Origin: Lampropedia puyangensis
GTDB taxonomy: Bacteria; Pseudomonadota; Gammaproteobacteria; Burkholderiales; Burkholderiaceae_C
Direction: 5' to 3'
Assembly: GCF_004833285.1 (NCBI RefSeq)
Contig: NZ_STFG01000023.1
Coordinates: 1 to 51,561 of the forward strand
Length of the DNA stretch: 51,561 bases
In this document: one piece after another, positions 7,767 through 15,700 of the stretch
Position numbering within the stretch: position 1 is the first letter of the stretch
How the letters are laid out: each line of letters begins with the position of its first letter
Program-made: the position numbers and the translations under genes
Notes under the pieces: generated by a model
Told to the model about the DNA's origin: nothing
The model's input: the letters and a program-made list of their open reading frames with translations, nothing else
The model's database searches: none

Positions 7767-9199
7767 GGTGTGGGATGAAGAGTGGCAAGGTTGCTGAATA
7801 GGGCGCGAATGCTGGCGCTGGTTTCCAGCGTCGCAATGCGTTGGCGCAGCGCTTGCGTTGCGGCTGGCGAGAGTGCATCAGGTCCGTATCCAAACGCGCT
7901 GTCCGCTTTTGCGTCGAGCCAGGCCGGTGCAATAGGGTTGTCGATGGTGCCTGGTTGGGCTGTTGTGTGGGCGCTGTAGGTGTTGCCTGCTGCATCGCGT
8001 ATATGGACGGTTGCCGGAGCGAAACGGGTGAGCGCATCAGGCAATACAGTGATGACGAGGCGTTGTGCCAAGGCGGTGGTGTCAGGATCGAGAACAGCCT
8101 TCGGCTGGAGGTGATGCACACTGAATACGCCAAAGCGCAGTGCGGTGGCAACGGCATACCGCACGTTGAATTGCGCCAAGACTTCGGTATTGCCTTGGGG
8201 GACGAATGGTGCTCCAGTCATGCGGTTCATGTAGGGGGTGATGACGATCTCGCCACTGTGAATGTGTGTGAGAGGCAGTGCATGCTGTTGGTACAGCGCA
8301 ATGGCCGCTTGAATGGCCGCGTGTGAGCAGGCGCAGGTGGGGTACAGCTTGAAACGGGTGTCTGGCAACAAGTAGGTTTCGCCAAGATCATGAAATGCGC
8401 GAGACGGGTCGGCTTGGTCGTACAGGGCGAACAAACCAAAATGGCCATCGAACGGATGCGCCGGGCCGGTGAAGCCTTGTTGGGCTAAGCGGGCGGCTGA
8501 AATCCCTGCTTGGGCGGCAAAAGCGGCTTGCAAACGCTTGGTCAGGGTTTTTTCTTCACTTGCTTGTTGGGTGCCTGCCGCTAGGGACAAGGCGATACCG
8601 AGTGCATTGCTGGTTTGCTCAGGGGTGAGCTGTAATAGGCGGGCAGCCGCTGCCGCTGCACCAAATACCCCATAAATGGAGGTGCGAAACCAACCCGAGG
8701 AGGTTTGTGTGGCCCGCCCGAGACGCAAGAGAACTTCCGTCGCAGCGATATGCGCGGTGAGGACTTCTGCGCCGGAGGCGCCGACGCTTTGGCCAATCGC
8801 TAAAACGACGGGAGCAATGACGATGTCAGCATGGACGCCGCCAGTTTCGTGCACGGTGTCAAAGTCCAGCGCGGCTGCCCGTGCTGAGTTGTGAAATGCG
8901 GCCTCTGCCGCAGGCGCTTGCAGCGCCGTTCCCCAGAGGGATGCATGACCAGGCTGAGGGGCGTGCGCATGCACCCCATCCGTTGGGATGGGGGAAGATT
9001 GAATCACACGCTGTAATGCCGGCACGCCTTCGCTGTGGCCTGCCGCCCAGGCGACTGCCAAGACATCCAACAAGCTGGTGCGCGCGTATTGGCGCACGTG
9101 GTGGGGGATCTCTGCCAGTTCCAATTGCTGCAACCACTGTGCAATTTGCGTGGTGCTGCGGTCGCTGGAAAGGGGGATTCGGGGCTCAACGATCCGCAT
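7763..9199 (-). CDS. MmgE/PrpD family protein
   Basis: 478 residues. The family covers 2-methylcitrate dehydratase, cis-aconitate decarboxylase and many uncharacterised dehydratases. Family features are ARTSLLDVLAVAWAAGHSEG near the N-terminus, ALDFDTVHETGGVHADIVIAPVVLAIG (the conserved D...H region), SGWFRTSIYGVFGAAAAAARLL, and FKLYPTCACSHAAIQAAIAL in place of the usual 'K.yp.C...H' active-site block. It overlaps the HD gene upstream by 14 nt and the monooxygenase downstream by 4 nt, giving a tight operon. A paralogue at 28205-29584 shares the same motifs. The reaction is unknown. Placement next to a monooxygenase and a class II aldolase suggests processing of a carbon skeleton freed from the heteroatom. 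Confidence 0.88.
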   Translation of the reverse strand: MRIVEPRIPLSSDRSTTQIAQWLQQLELAEIPHHVRQYARTSLLDVLAVAWAAGHSEGVPALQRVIQSSPIPTDGVHAHAPQPGHASLWGTALQAPAAEAAFHNSARAAALDFDTVHETGGVHADIVIAPVVLAIGQSVGASGAEVLTAHIAATEVLLRLGRATQTSSGWFRTSIYGVFGAAAAAARLLQLTPEQTSNALGIALSLAAGTQQASEEKTLTKRLQAAFAAQAGISAARLAQQGFTGPAHPFDGHFGLFALYDQADPSRAFHDLGETYLLPDTRFKLYPTCACSHAAIQAAIALYQQHALPLTHIHSGEIVITPYMNRMTGAPFVPQGNTEVLAQFNVRYAVATALRFGVFSVHHLQPKAVLDPDTTALAQRLVITVLPDALTRFAPATVHIRDAAGNTYSAHTTAQPGTIDNPIAPAWLDAKADSAFGYGPDALSPAATQALRQRIATLETSASIRALFSNLATLHPTP

Positions 9200-9848
9200 G
9201 ATGGCTTGGGGCTTGAATCAGTGACGGGGCGGATGCAACGGGATCGCTGCTGTTCGCCTGGGCAGGCGTCTGGGCATTTTTTGCGGCGAATAAGCCCCAT
9301 TGGGGTTTTGAGAAAACCGAATGCAGCAATGGTTCAAAGTACGTCAATGGCAAACTTTTGCGTGCCGGATCGAACGCGGCGCCATCGTATTTCTCCACGA
9401 ATTCGGCGGTTTTGGCATACCACGGGTGATCAAGAAATTTGTCCCGTGCGTTCTTGTCGCGCCCGCGAAACTCCCAAAAGTAATACCCTTGAAAAATGCC
9501 GTGGTGCTGCACCATCCAGTGGTTTTCCGGTGAGACAAAGGGCTTCAAGATGGAAGCTGCGACATCGGCATGGTTGTAGCAACCCAAGGTATCGCCGATG
9601 TCGTGCAACAGCGCGCAGATGACATATTCGTCATCGCGCCCATCTTCTACAGCAAGGGTGGCTGTTTGCAATGAATGCTCTAGCCGGTCAATGGGAAAGC
9701 CTTCTGTATCGCCAAATCCAGCCAGTAGCTTGAGGTGTTGAAGAAGGCGGTCAGGCAACTGCTCCCGGTACGGTGCGCGGTGTTGCTGAATGATGTCCCA
9801 GTCGTGCTGGGTACTGTCTTTCATGTGGCGGAACTGGGCGACAGACAT
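9186..9848 (-). CDS. HD-domain protein, predicted phosphohydrolase/PhnZ-like oxygenase family
   Basis: 220 residues from ATG 9848. That start gives the family-like opening MSVAQFRHMKDST; longer starts up to 9911 add sequence that looks unrelated, and none has a strong ribosome site. Metal ligands of the HD fold are visible: His58 in RLEHSLQTA, His-Asp 82-83 in LLHDIGD, His93 in YNHAD, and His115/116 in VQHHGIFQGYYF. The layout matches the COG4341-type 'predicted HD phosphohydrolase' group, related to PhnZ, a diiron oxygenase that cleaves a C-P bond. The specific PhnZ substrate residues cannot be verified by eye. The last about 45 residues (AKNAQTPAQANSSDP...) look disordered. Embedded in the operon between an aldolase and MmgE/PrpD, it may be an oxygenase or hydrolase of a pathway intermediate. 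Confidence 0.75.
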   Translation of the reverse strand: MSVAQFRHMKDSTQHDWDIIQQHRAPYREQLPDRLLQHLKLLAGFGDTEGFPIDRLEHSLQTATLAVEDGRDDEYVICALLHDIGDTLGCYNHADVAASILKPFVSPENHWMVQHHGIFQGYYFWEFRGRDKNARDKFLDHPWYAKTAEFVEKYDGAAFDPARKSLPLTYFEPLLHSVFSKPQWGLFAAKNAQTPAQANSSDPVASAPSLIQAPSHHADR

Positions 9849-9926
9849 GCGAACAATCCAATCGAGAAGAAACAAAGCGAGTGGTGGTCGGGCAGGGCCG
9901 CCACGCTGCATACGGTGTGTGGGTGT

Positions 9927-10712
9927 TTAAAGGGCGAAATCGGGGTGGTCGCGTGCGACTTTGCGGCGCAGTGCCGCCCATTCGTGCTTGGCGCCTGGGG
10001 ACCAATGTTGGTCGGTGTAGATGCGTTTGGAGCGTTCGATTTGTTTTTCGACGACGGCTGCCGCAACGGTATGCAGCTGTCCACCGGCTTGTGCGGCCAA
10101 TTGAATCTGGCAGGCGCGCTCTAACCGGTGCAAGAGGGCAAACGCTTCGCCAATCGTGCGGCCTGCCGTGAGGGTGCCGTGGTTGCGCATGAACAGCACA
10201 CTGCCATCCCCTAAGGAGTCGACTAGCCGGGCGCGCTCATCCGTATCCAGACCTGCGCCGCCATAGTCGTAGTAGCGCACGCGGTGCAAGATATTGAGCG
10301 CGTTTTGAGAGATCGGCAGCAATCCTTCTTGCTGCGCTGACACCCCTGTTCCCGCGACTGAGTGCAGGTGCATGATGGCGTGGATGTCAGGACGGCTTGA
10401 CAGCACTGCCCCATGAATTTCATCTGCGGCGGGGTTGAACAGGAAGTTCAAACTGCCGCCATGAATGAGTTGACCGTTGAGGTCGATCTTCAGTAGTGAA
10501 CTGGCGGTGACTTCTTCAAATAACAGCCCATAGGGGTTGATGAGGTAGTGGTGAGGGTTCTGCGGCAGACGCAGCGAGAAATGCGTGCCGAGCATGTCCT
10601 GCCAGCCGTTTTGTGCGGCCAGCCGGTAGGCGGCTGCTAAGTCCAGTCGGGCTTCCCATTCCCCAGGTTCGTATGGGGGTGGAGAGGAGGGGGCAGAGGT
10701 GGTGGTGGTCAT
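9927..10712 (-). CDS. Class II aldolase/adducin family protein
   Basis: 261 residues from ATG 10712 (MTTTTSAPSS...); upstream in-frame codons to 10898 look non-coding. Class II aldolases use a divalent metal bound by three His and a catalytic Glu or Asp. Here IHAIMHLHS gives the HxH pair, FMRNHGTLTAG gives the third His, and the segment GWQDMLGTHFSLRLP...HYLINPYGLLFEEVTASSL is the typical N-terminal substrate loop. A paralogue sits at 24328-25098. It lies between an SBP gene (175 bp upstream on the transcript) and the HD gene. It probably performs a retro-aldol or decarboxylation step on a hydroxylated intermediate; the substrate is unknown. Confidence 0.88.
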   Translation of the reverse strand: MTTTTSAPSSPPPYEPGEWEARLDLAAAYRLAAQNGWQDMLGTHFSLRLPQNPHHYLINPYGLLFEEVTASSLLKIDLNGQLIHGGSLNFLFNPAADEIHGAVLSSRPDIHAIMHLHSVAGTGVSAQQEGLLPISQNALNILHRVRYYDYGGAGLDTDERARLVDSLGDGSVLFMRNHGTLTAGRTIGEAFALLHRLERACQIQLAAQAGGQLHTVAAAVVEKQIERSKRIYTDQHWSPGAKHEWAALRRKVARDHPDFAL

Positions 10713-10887
10713 GGTGATCAAAAAGCGTTGGAATAGCAGCGCTATCCCGCGCACAGAAAGCGCGGCCTCCGCAAATGCCGCAGCATCTGCAGGGGCAGTC
10801 CCTTCTATGCGGGATGTGCGCCAGTTCCGGCGAGAAAGAGTGCGTTGCGTAAAAAGCCGTGAGGGGCAGAGAGGACCAAGTGCTGGA

Positions 10888-12510
10888 TTACGGCGCAATC
10901 CAAACGTTTTTCAATGAAGACAACACGCCATCCGGTGCGGTGCTCAGGCCGTGTACCGTGTCTCGGTAGAAGGAGAAGAACGGGGCCTCCAGCAGGGGTA
11001 GAACAGGCAGGTCTTCCACCAAAATAGACTGCAATTGAAGAAATTGCTCTTGGCGCTTCTTCGGATCGTTTTCTTCTTGGTACGCCTCAATCAGCGCATC
11101 GGCTTGTGGGCTGGCGTAGCCGGAAGCATTCACGTAAGAAATGCCGGGTTTAGCGGCTTTGGACCACACCACACGGGTGAGGCCGAGCTGGGGGTCTTGG
11201 AAAATGGAATACCCCAAAATTTGCAGATCAAAGTCGTAGTTACCAAACACTTTGCTCAGATACGAGGCCTGATCGACTTGGATGATTTTGACGTCGATCC
11301 CCACTTTGGAGAGGGACTGACGGATGTATTCCGCTGCCAGTGGATAACGGTCATTGGTGGGGGGTACATCAATGTTGATGGCAAAGCGTGTGCCGTTGGC
11401 GCCGCGGGGAAATCCGGCTTCATCCAGCAACGCATTGGCACGGTCAATGTCTAAGTCATAGCGCGGGACATTGGCGTTATGAAATGCTGGAACGCTGGCG
11501 GGAATGGGGCTGTAGGCCGGTGTTGCCAAGCCATACCACACCGTGTCGGCCAAGGCTTGGCGGCTGAAGGCCAATGCAATGGCTTGGCGCACGCGTTTGT
11601 CACTCAGTTGGGGGCGGCGCAGGTTGTATTCCAAGAAATACACTTGGGAGTGGAAGGAGTAGCCACGGGTCTCAAATTTCAAGTGGGGGTCTTTGCGCAG
11701 CCGTTCGACGTCTGAGAACGGAACACCGCTGTAGGGCAAATACTGCACTTCACCGGTTTCCAAGGCGGCAGAACGGGCAGCTGCATCCGCGATGGAGCGG
11801 AAGATCACGCGGTCAAGATACGGTTTGCCTTTGTCCCAGTAATCCTCGTTGCGCACCAAGGTGATGGATTGGCCTTTGTCCCATTGTTGGAATTTGAAGG
11901 GACCCGTCCCAATCGGTGTGTTGTTTTTGGGACTTTTGCGAATGTCTTCTTCCCCTGCATAGACATGCGCTGGCAACACTTGCGATTCAGCTGAATTCAA
12001 TGCGCTGAGAATGGCTGGGTTGGGCTTGTCGAGCACGAACACAACGGTGTGGGCATCAGGGGTCAACACGTCTTGCACCGCTGCAAATGTGATGCGCCCA
12101 CGCGCATGCAGTTTCTTCCACAACTCCAGTACGCTGAATTTCACATCGTTGGATGTGAAGGCTTGACCATCGTGCCAGCGCACGTTTTGGCGCAGCTTGA
12201 AGGTGATGGTTTTCCCATCTTCCGACACCGACCATGCTTGCGCTAAACCCGGTTGCGGTTTGAAGTCGGCATCGTAGGTCAGCAAACCTTCAAAAATATT
12301 GGAGGAGACGACTGCATTCGCATATTGGTTATCAAACGCGGTATTGAGCTGGCGCGGCTCAGGTTGTAGTGCGGCAATTAAGGTGCCGCCCGATTGGGGT
12401 TGAGTCGGGTTGTTATTGGTGGCGGCCGTTGTGCCCGCAGCAGTTCCTGTAAGCCCTAAAGCGAGTAGGCTGTTTAAGGCGATTTTTTTCCAAGTTGTAA
12501 TTGACTTCAT
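10888..12510 (-). CDS. Peptide/nickel-type ABC transporter substrate-binding protein (SBP family 5)
   Basis: 540 residues with a signal peptide (MKSITTWKKIALNSLLALGL...). Family-5 features: GGTLIAALQPEPRQLN after the leader, VVSSNIFEGLLTYD, ITFKLRQNVRWHDGQAFTSNDVKFS, PIGTGPFKFQQWDKGQ and YPLAAEYIRQSLSKVGIDV. It binds the ligand in the periplasm and delivers it to a Dpp/Opp-type permease. No permease is encoded on this arm, so it presumably uses the transporter of the opposite arm (14711-18595). Three more SBPs of the same subfamily are in the island. Its start codon sits 2 nt from a strong leader hairpin (12513-12555), and no clear ribosome site is visible outside that structure. Confidence 0.92.
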   Translation of the reverse strand: MKSITTWKKIALNSLLALGLTGTAAGTTAATNNNPTQPQSGGTLIAALQPEPRQLNTAFDNQYANAVVSSNIFEGLLTYDADFKPQPGLAQAWSVSEDGKTITFKLRQNVRWHDGQAFTSNDVKFSVLELWKKLHARGRITFAAVQDVLTPDAHTVVFVLDKPNPAILSALNSAESQVLPAHVYAGEEDIRKSPKNNTPIGTGPFKFQQWDKGQSITLVRNEDYWDKGKPYLDRVIFRSIADAAARSAALETGEVQYLPYSGVPFSDVERLRKDPHLKFETRGYSFHSQVYFLEYNLRRPQLSDKRVRQAIALAFSRQALADTVWYGLATPAYSPIPASVPAFHNANVPRYDLDIDRANALLDEAGFPRGANGTRFAINIDVPPTNDRYPLAAEYIRQSLSKVGIDVKIIQVDQASYLSKVFGNYDFDLQILGYSIFQDPQLGLTRVVWSKAAKPGISYVNASGYASPQADALIEAYQEENDPKKRQEQFLQLQSILVEDLPVLPLLEAPFFSFYRDTVHGLSTAPDGVLSSLKNVWIAP

Positions 12511-12512
12511 GG

Positions 12513-12555
12513 CTTTTAAATCCAGTATCAGATAGACGATGCTGGAGTTTAAAAG
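12513..12555 (-). promoter_or_regulatory. Leader hairpin touching the SBP start codon
   Basis: On the minus-strand transcript CTTTTAAA pairs with TTTAAAAG, then TCCAG pairs with CTGGA and three further pairs form across one bulge and one mismatch, about 16 bp in all, around an 8-nt loop. The 3' arm ends 2 nt before the ATG at 12510. It could control translation by hiding the ribosome-binding region. Equally it could be an extended dyad operator for a transcription factor. Confidence 0.5.
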
Positions 12556-12626
12556 GCTTGATATTGAGTGCGGAACGATTAAATTCAGATAAGGAAAATT
12601 GATTTTTTCTTTATGATTATTAATTG

Positions 12627-13550
12627 CTAGCTTCTGCCAATTCTCTCAAGTATTTCTTGTGTGCTTATTTGTGGTGCTACGGCCTTAATAAAGGCCACGC
12701 CATAATCGCGCAGGTAGACGCCTTCGCGCACAGCCAGCGTGGCTGTGTTGGGGGCAATCAATTGGGTTTGGGTAAAGCAGTGCAGGCCATCGTCTTTGAT
12801 GGGGTCATAGGCGTGCTCTGCCACCAAGCCAATTCCAATACCCAATTGCACATAGGTTTTGATGGTGTCTGCATCAATGGCCGTCATGATGACCTGTGGC
12901 GTTAGTCCTTCTTTGTAGAACGCTTCATCCACACGGTGTCTACCGGTGAAACCTTGTTCATACGTGATGATCGGATATTGGGCCAAATCCGCCAGGGTGG
13001 GGTGCTCCAGCTGGGTTAAGGGGTGTCCAAGAGGCGTGATGACGCGGTGCAGCCATGTGTAGGCAGAAAAGTGCACAAAATCGGTTTGCCTGTGCAGCGC
13101 CTCAGAAGCAAAACCAATGTCTGCACGGCCCTCACGCAGCGCTTCCACAATCTGCCGGGGCGAGCCTTGTTGTAAGGCCAAGGTCACGTTGGGAAAGCGT
13201 TTGCGAAATTCCAGCACGACCTTGGGCAGGGCATAGCGCGCTTGTGTGTGGGTGGTTGCAATGGTCAAGGTGCCACTGTCCCGCGCGGTGTAGTTGTTGG
13301 AGGCGGTGGTGATGTTTTGCGCTTCACGCAGAGTGCGTTCCACATACCGCGCCACTTGATGGCCAATGTCGGTCAAACCGATGAGCCGTTTGCCATGCCG
13401 TTCAAAAATTTCAACGCCCAGCTCTTCCTCTAATTCGCGAATGTGTCGAGACACGCCTGGCTGAGACGTGTAGAGCGTGTTGGCCACCTCTGTCAGGTTG
13501 AAGTTGCAGCGAATGGTTTCGCGTACAGAACGTAATTGCTGAAAGTTCAT
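12627..13550 (-). CDS. LysR-family regulator of the CysB/Cbl type
   Basis: 307 residues. The N-terminus MNFQQLRSVRETIRCNFNLT...VANTLYTSQPGVSRHIRELEEELGVEIFERHGKRLIGLT is the diagnostic CysB/Cbl helix-turn-helix region. The ligand domain keeps TLTIATTHTQARYALP (the sulfate/N-acetylserine pocket region of CysB) and ITYEQGFTGR. CysB and Cbl activate sulfur-acquisition genes and respond to O-acetylserine/N-acetylserine, sulfate or adenosine phosphosulfate. The gene is divergent from the plus arm across a 339-bp AT-rich region, and the SBP gene follows 116 bp downstream on its own strand. It is the likely master regulator of both arms and the strongest clue that the island serves sulfur nutrition. 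Confidence 0.93.
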   Translation of the reverse strand: MNFQQLRSVRETIRCNFNLTEVANTLYTSQPGVSRHIRELEEELGVEIFERHGKRLIGLTDIGHQVARYVERTLREAQNITTASNNYTARDSGTLTIATTHTQARYALPKVVLEFRKRFPNVTLALQQGSPRQIVEALREGRADIGFASEALHRQTDFVHFSAYTWLHRVITPLGHPLTQLEHPTLADLAQYPIITYEQGFTGRHRVDEAFYKEGLTPQVIMTAIDADTIKTYVQLGIGIGLVAEHAYDPIKDDGLHCFTQTQLIAPNTATLAVREGVYLRDYGVAFIKAVAPQISTQEILERIGRS

Positions 13551-13889
13551 GATTCAGTGGTCGGGGAGAAGAAGCCAAGGGATCTGGCTGTATAGGCCAT
13601 CAGGGGAGCATGATGGTATCAACGGGTTTTTTCCTGTGAAATACGAATTTCTCATGAGCATATAAAGAATTCTTTTGTTTTATTGCATATGCAAATAATT
13701 CAATATTATTTTATAAAAATAATGACTCATAATTCAATTTATCTTATTTGATTTTTGTTTATAAGTTATATGAATTTTTTAATAAGAAACTAATACTTTG
13801 ATTTTTTATTTTAGAAATTAATATTCGCCACTCTTAAACATTGTTGCGCGTTCGTCAACGAATGCATGGCGAGGCTATTTGGAGTGGTT
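13551..13889. promoter_or_regulatory. AT-rich divergent control region between lysR and the plus arm
   Basis: No gene. From about 13630 to 13830 the sequence is strongly AT-rich, unlike its surroundings. It contains a perfect 12-bp palindrome TTGCATATGCAA (13683-13694) and, ten bases on, an 8-bp inverted repeat ATTATTTT-ATA-AAAATAAT (13705-13723). CysB-family proteins bind long AT-rich sites, so this is the expected operator and promoter zone for both arms. Exact promoter boxes cannot be fixed by eye. Confidence 0.55.
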
Positions 13890-14699
13890 ATGGATTTAGA
13901 TTTGCAGGATGCGGTTGTCATCGTTACTGGTGGCAGCAAAGGTCTGGGCAAGGCATGTGCAAAGGCGTTCTTGCAAGAGGGGGCCAAAGTGGCCTTGGTG
14001 GCGCGCGGTCAAGCAGGGTTGGATGTGGCAGTACACGAGCTGCAAACATGGGGGAGTGGGCGTGTGTCAGCGATTGCGGCTGATTTGAGTCAACCGCATG
14101 TCGCGCAGCAAGTGGTGCAGCAGGTCACGCAGCAATGGGGGCGTGTGGAGGTGCTGGTCAATAGTGCGGGTGCGGCCAAGCGGACCCCGGTGGAGGCTTT
14201 GGATTGGGCCAGTTGGAATGCCGGTTTGCAGGCCAAATTCACCCCCTACGTCAATATGCTGGATGCCGTTTTGCCAGGGATGGTCGCTGCGGCCCAATCG
14301 GGTCAAGCGGGACGTTTAGGGGCTGTGGTGAATGTGGTTGGCGTGGGGGGGAAAATTCCCAGTGCGTCTCACCTGCCCGGGGGCGCGGCTAATGCCGGCC
14401 TGTTGCTGGCGACGGTGGGGCTGGGGCGCCACTATGCCCAATACGGTATTCGTATTAACGCGGTCAACCCTGGGCATATAGCTACAGACCGTTTACCCCA
14501 AGCCATTGCGCAAGAGGCGTCACGACAAAGCATCTCCCATGCAGAGGCGCAAGCGGCTTTGCAGGCACAAACACCGATGCAACGGTTCGGCACGCCCGAA
14601 GAGGTTGCGCATGCGGTGGTTTTTTTGGCCAGTGCCAGAGCGAGCTACACCACCGGCAGTTTTTTGTCGGTTGATGGTGGCTACAAGGCTGTGGTTTAA
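13890..14699 (+). CDS. SDR-fold protein lacking the canonical Ser-Tyr-Lys triad
   Basis: 269 residues from ATG 13890, chosen because GGAG at 13881-13884 precedes it; ATG 13866 is possible. The Rossmann motif VIVTGGSKGLGKA (TGxxxGxG) and LVNSAGAAKRTP (the NAG-type motif) show NAD(P) binding. VNPGHIATDR and the C-terminal TTGSFLSVDGGY are typical SDR ends. The catalytic block reads NVVGVGGKIPSASHLPGGAANAGLLL where active SDRs have S...YxxxK. Ser, Tyr and Lys all appear to be replaced, and the 'LPGGAAN' form is one I associate with a distinct SDR subgroup. First gene of the plus arm, 11 nt before the permease gene. Function unknown; it may use different catalysis or have a binding role. Confidence 0.85.
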   Translation: MDLDLQDAVVIVTGGSKGLGKACAKAFLQEGAKVALVARGQAGLDVAVHELQTWGSGRVSAIAADLSQPHVAQQVVQQVTQQWGRVEVLVNSAGAAKRTPVEALDWASWNAGLQAKFTPYVNMLDAVLPGMVAAAQSGQAGRLGAVVNVVGVGGKIPSASHLPGGAANAGLLLATVGLGRHYAQYGIRINAVNPGHIATDRLPQAIAQEASRQSISHAEAQAALQAQTPMQRFGTPEEVAHAVVFLASARASYTTGSFLSVDGGYKAVV

Positions 14700-14710
14700 G
14701 GGGGGCGTGT

Positions 14711-15700
14711 ATGACGATTCATCCGACGGTCTCTTATCTCTTAAAGCGCCTGGCACAAGCGGTACCCACTTGCCTTTTGATTGTGCTGTTGTCGTTTGTG
14801 TTGCTGCAGGTGGCCCCTGGCGATATGGCCGATGTGGTGGCTGCTGAGTCGGGCGCCAGTACGCAGGAGTACATGGACGAGTTGCGTCAGTTGTACGGTT
14901 TGGATGTACCTGCGCATCAGCAATTTTTCAATTACCTGCGCAATCTTGCGCGTTTGGATTTGGGCTACTCACACCGTGAGAACGAGCCGATTGCGCAACT
15001 GATCTTGGATCGGGTGCCTGCCACATTGACATTGGCACTGTTTAGCACGGCATTTGCTGCGGTGTTTGGCGTGTTGTTGGGGGTCCTGGCGGCGAAGTAC
15101 CGTGGCACTTGGTTGGACACGGCGATCTCGACCATTTCCAGTATTGGATTTGCCACGCCCATGTTTTGGGTGGGGCTGATGCTGATTGTGGTGTTCTCCA
15201 TCCACTTGCGCTGGTTTTCAGTCGGGGGCATGTCTACCGTGGGGCGTGAGTACGCCGGCTGGTTCGACTACGCCCGCGATGTGGCGCGCCATGTGGTTTT
15301 GCCGGGCTTGTCGCTAGGCTTTTTCTACATGTCCATTTACGTGCGCACCACGCGTTCGGCCATGTTGGAAGTGTATGGACACGATTTTGTGCGCACAGCC
15401 CGCGCCAAAGGGGTGGGCGAGAGACGTATTTTGTTTCGTCATATTTTGCGCAATGCCTTGCTGCCGATTGTCACGCTCACAGGCGTTGAGATTGGCGGAA
15501 TTCTTGGCGGCACGGTTGTGATTGAGACCGTATTCAGTTGGCCTGGCATTGGGCGTTTGGCTTATGACGCCGTGCTGGCGCGAGATTTAAACCTGTTGTT
15601 GGGAATTTTCCTGTGCAGCTCCGCCTTGGTGGTGATTACCAATTTGGTGGTGGATCTGATTTATGTCCTGATCGATCCGCGCATTGAGGTGGCCAAATGA
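14711..15700 (+). CDS. ABC transporter permease, DppB/OppB type
   Basis: 329 residues, with about six membrane segments and the DppB hallmark N-terminus (YLLKRLAQAVPTCLLIVLLSFVLLQVAPGD). DELRQLYGLDVP and DLGYSHRENEPI are the periplasmic loop conserved in this family. HDFVRTARAKGVGERRILFRHILRNALLPIVT is the EAA loop that docks the ATPase. The start has GGGGGG at 14700-14705. The stop overlaps the next permease start by 4 nt. It forms the inner-membrane channel with the downstream permease. Confidence 0.94.
   Translation: MTIHPTVSYLLKRLAQAVPTCLLIVLLSFVLLQVAPGDMADVVAAESGASTQEYMDELRQLYGLDVPAHQQFFNYLRNLARLDLGYSHRENEPIAQLILDRVPATLTLALFSTAFAAVFGVLLGVLAAKYRGTWLDTAISTISSIGFATPMFWVGLMLIVVFSIHLRWFSVGGMSTVGREYAGWFDYARDVARHVVLPGLSLGFFYMSIYVRTTRSAMLEVYGHDFVRTARAKGVGERRILFRHILRNALLPIVTLTGVEIGGILGGTVVIETVFSWPGIGRLAYDAVLARDLNLLLGIFLCSSALVVITNLVVDLIYVLIDPRIEVAK

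Noticed and set aside
10713-10898. N-terminal extension of the class II aldolase to 10898
   Set aside because: The extra 62 residues are Arg/Ala-rich with no match to the family, which begins near the ATG at 10712.
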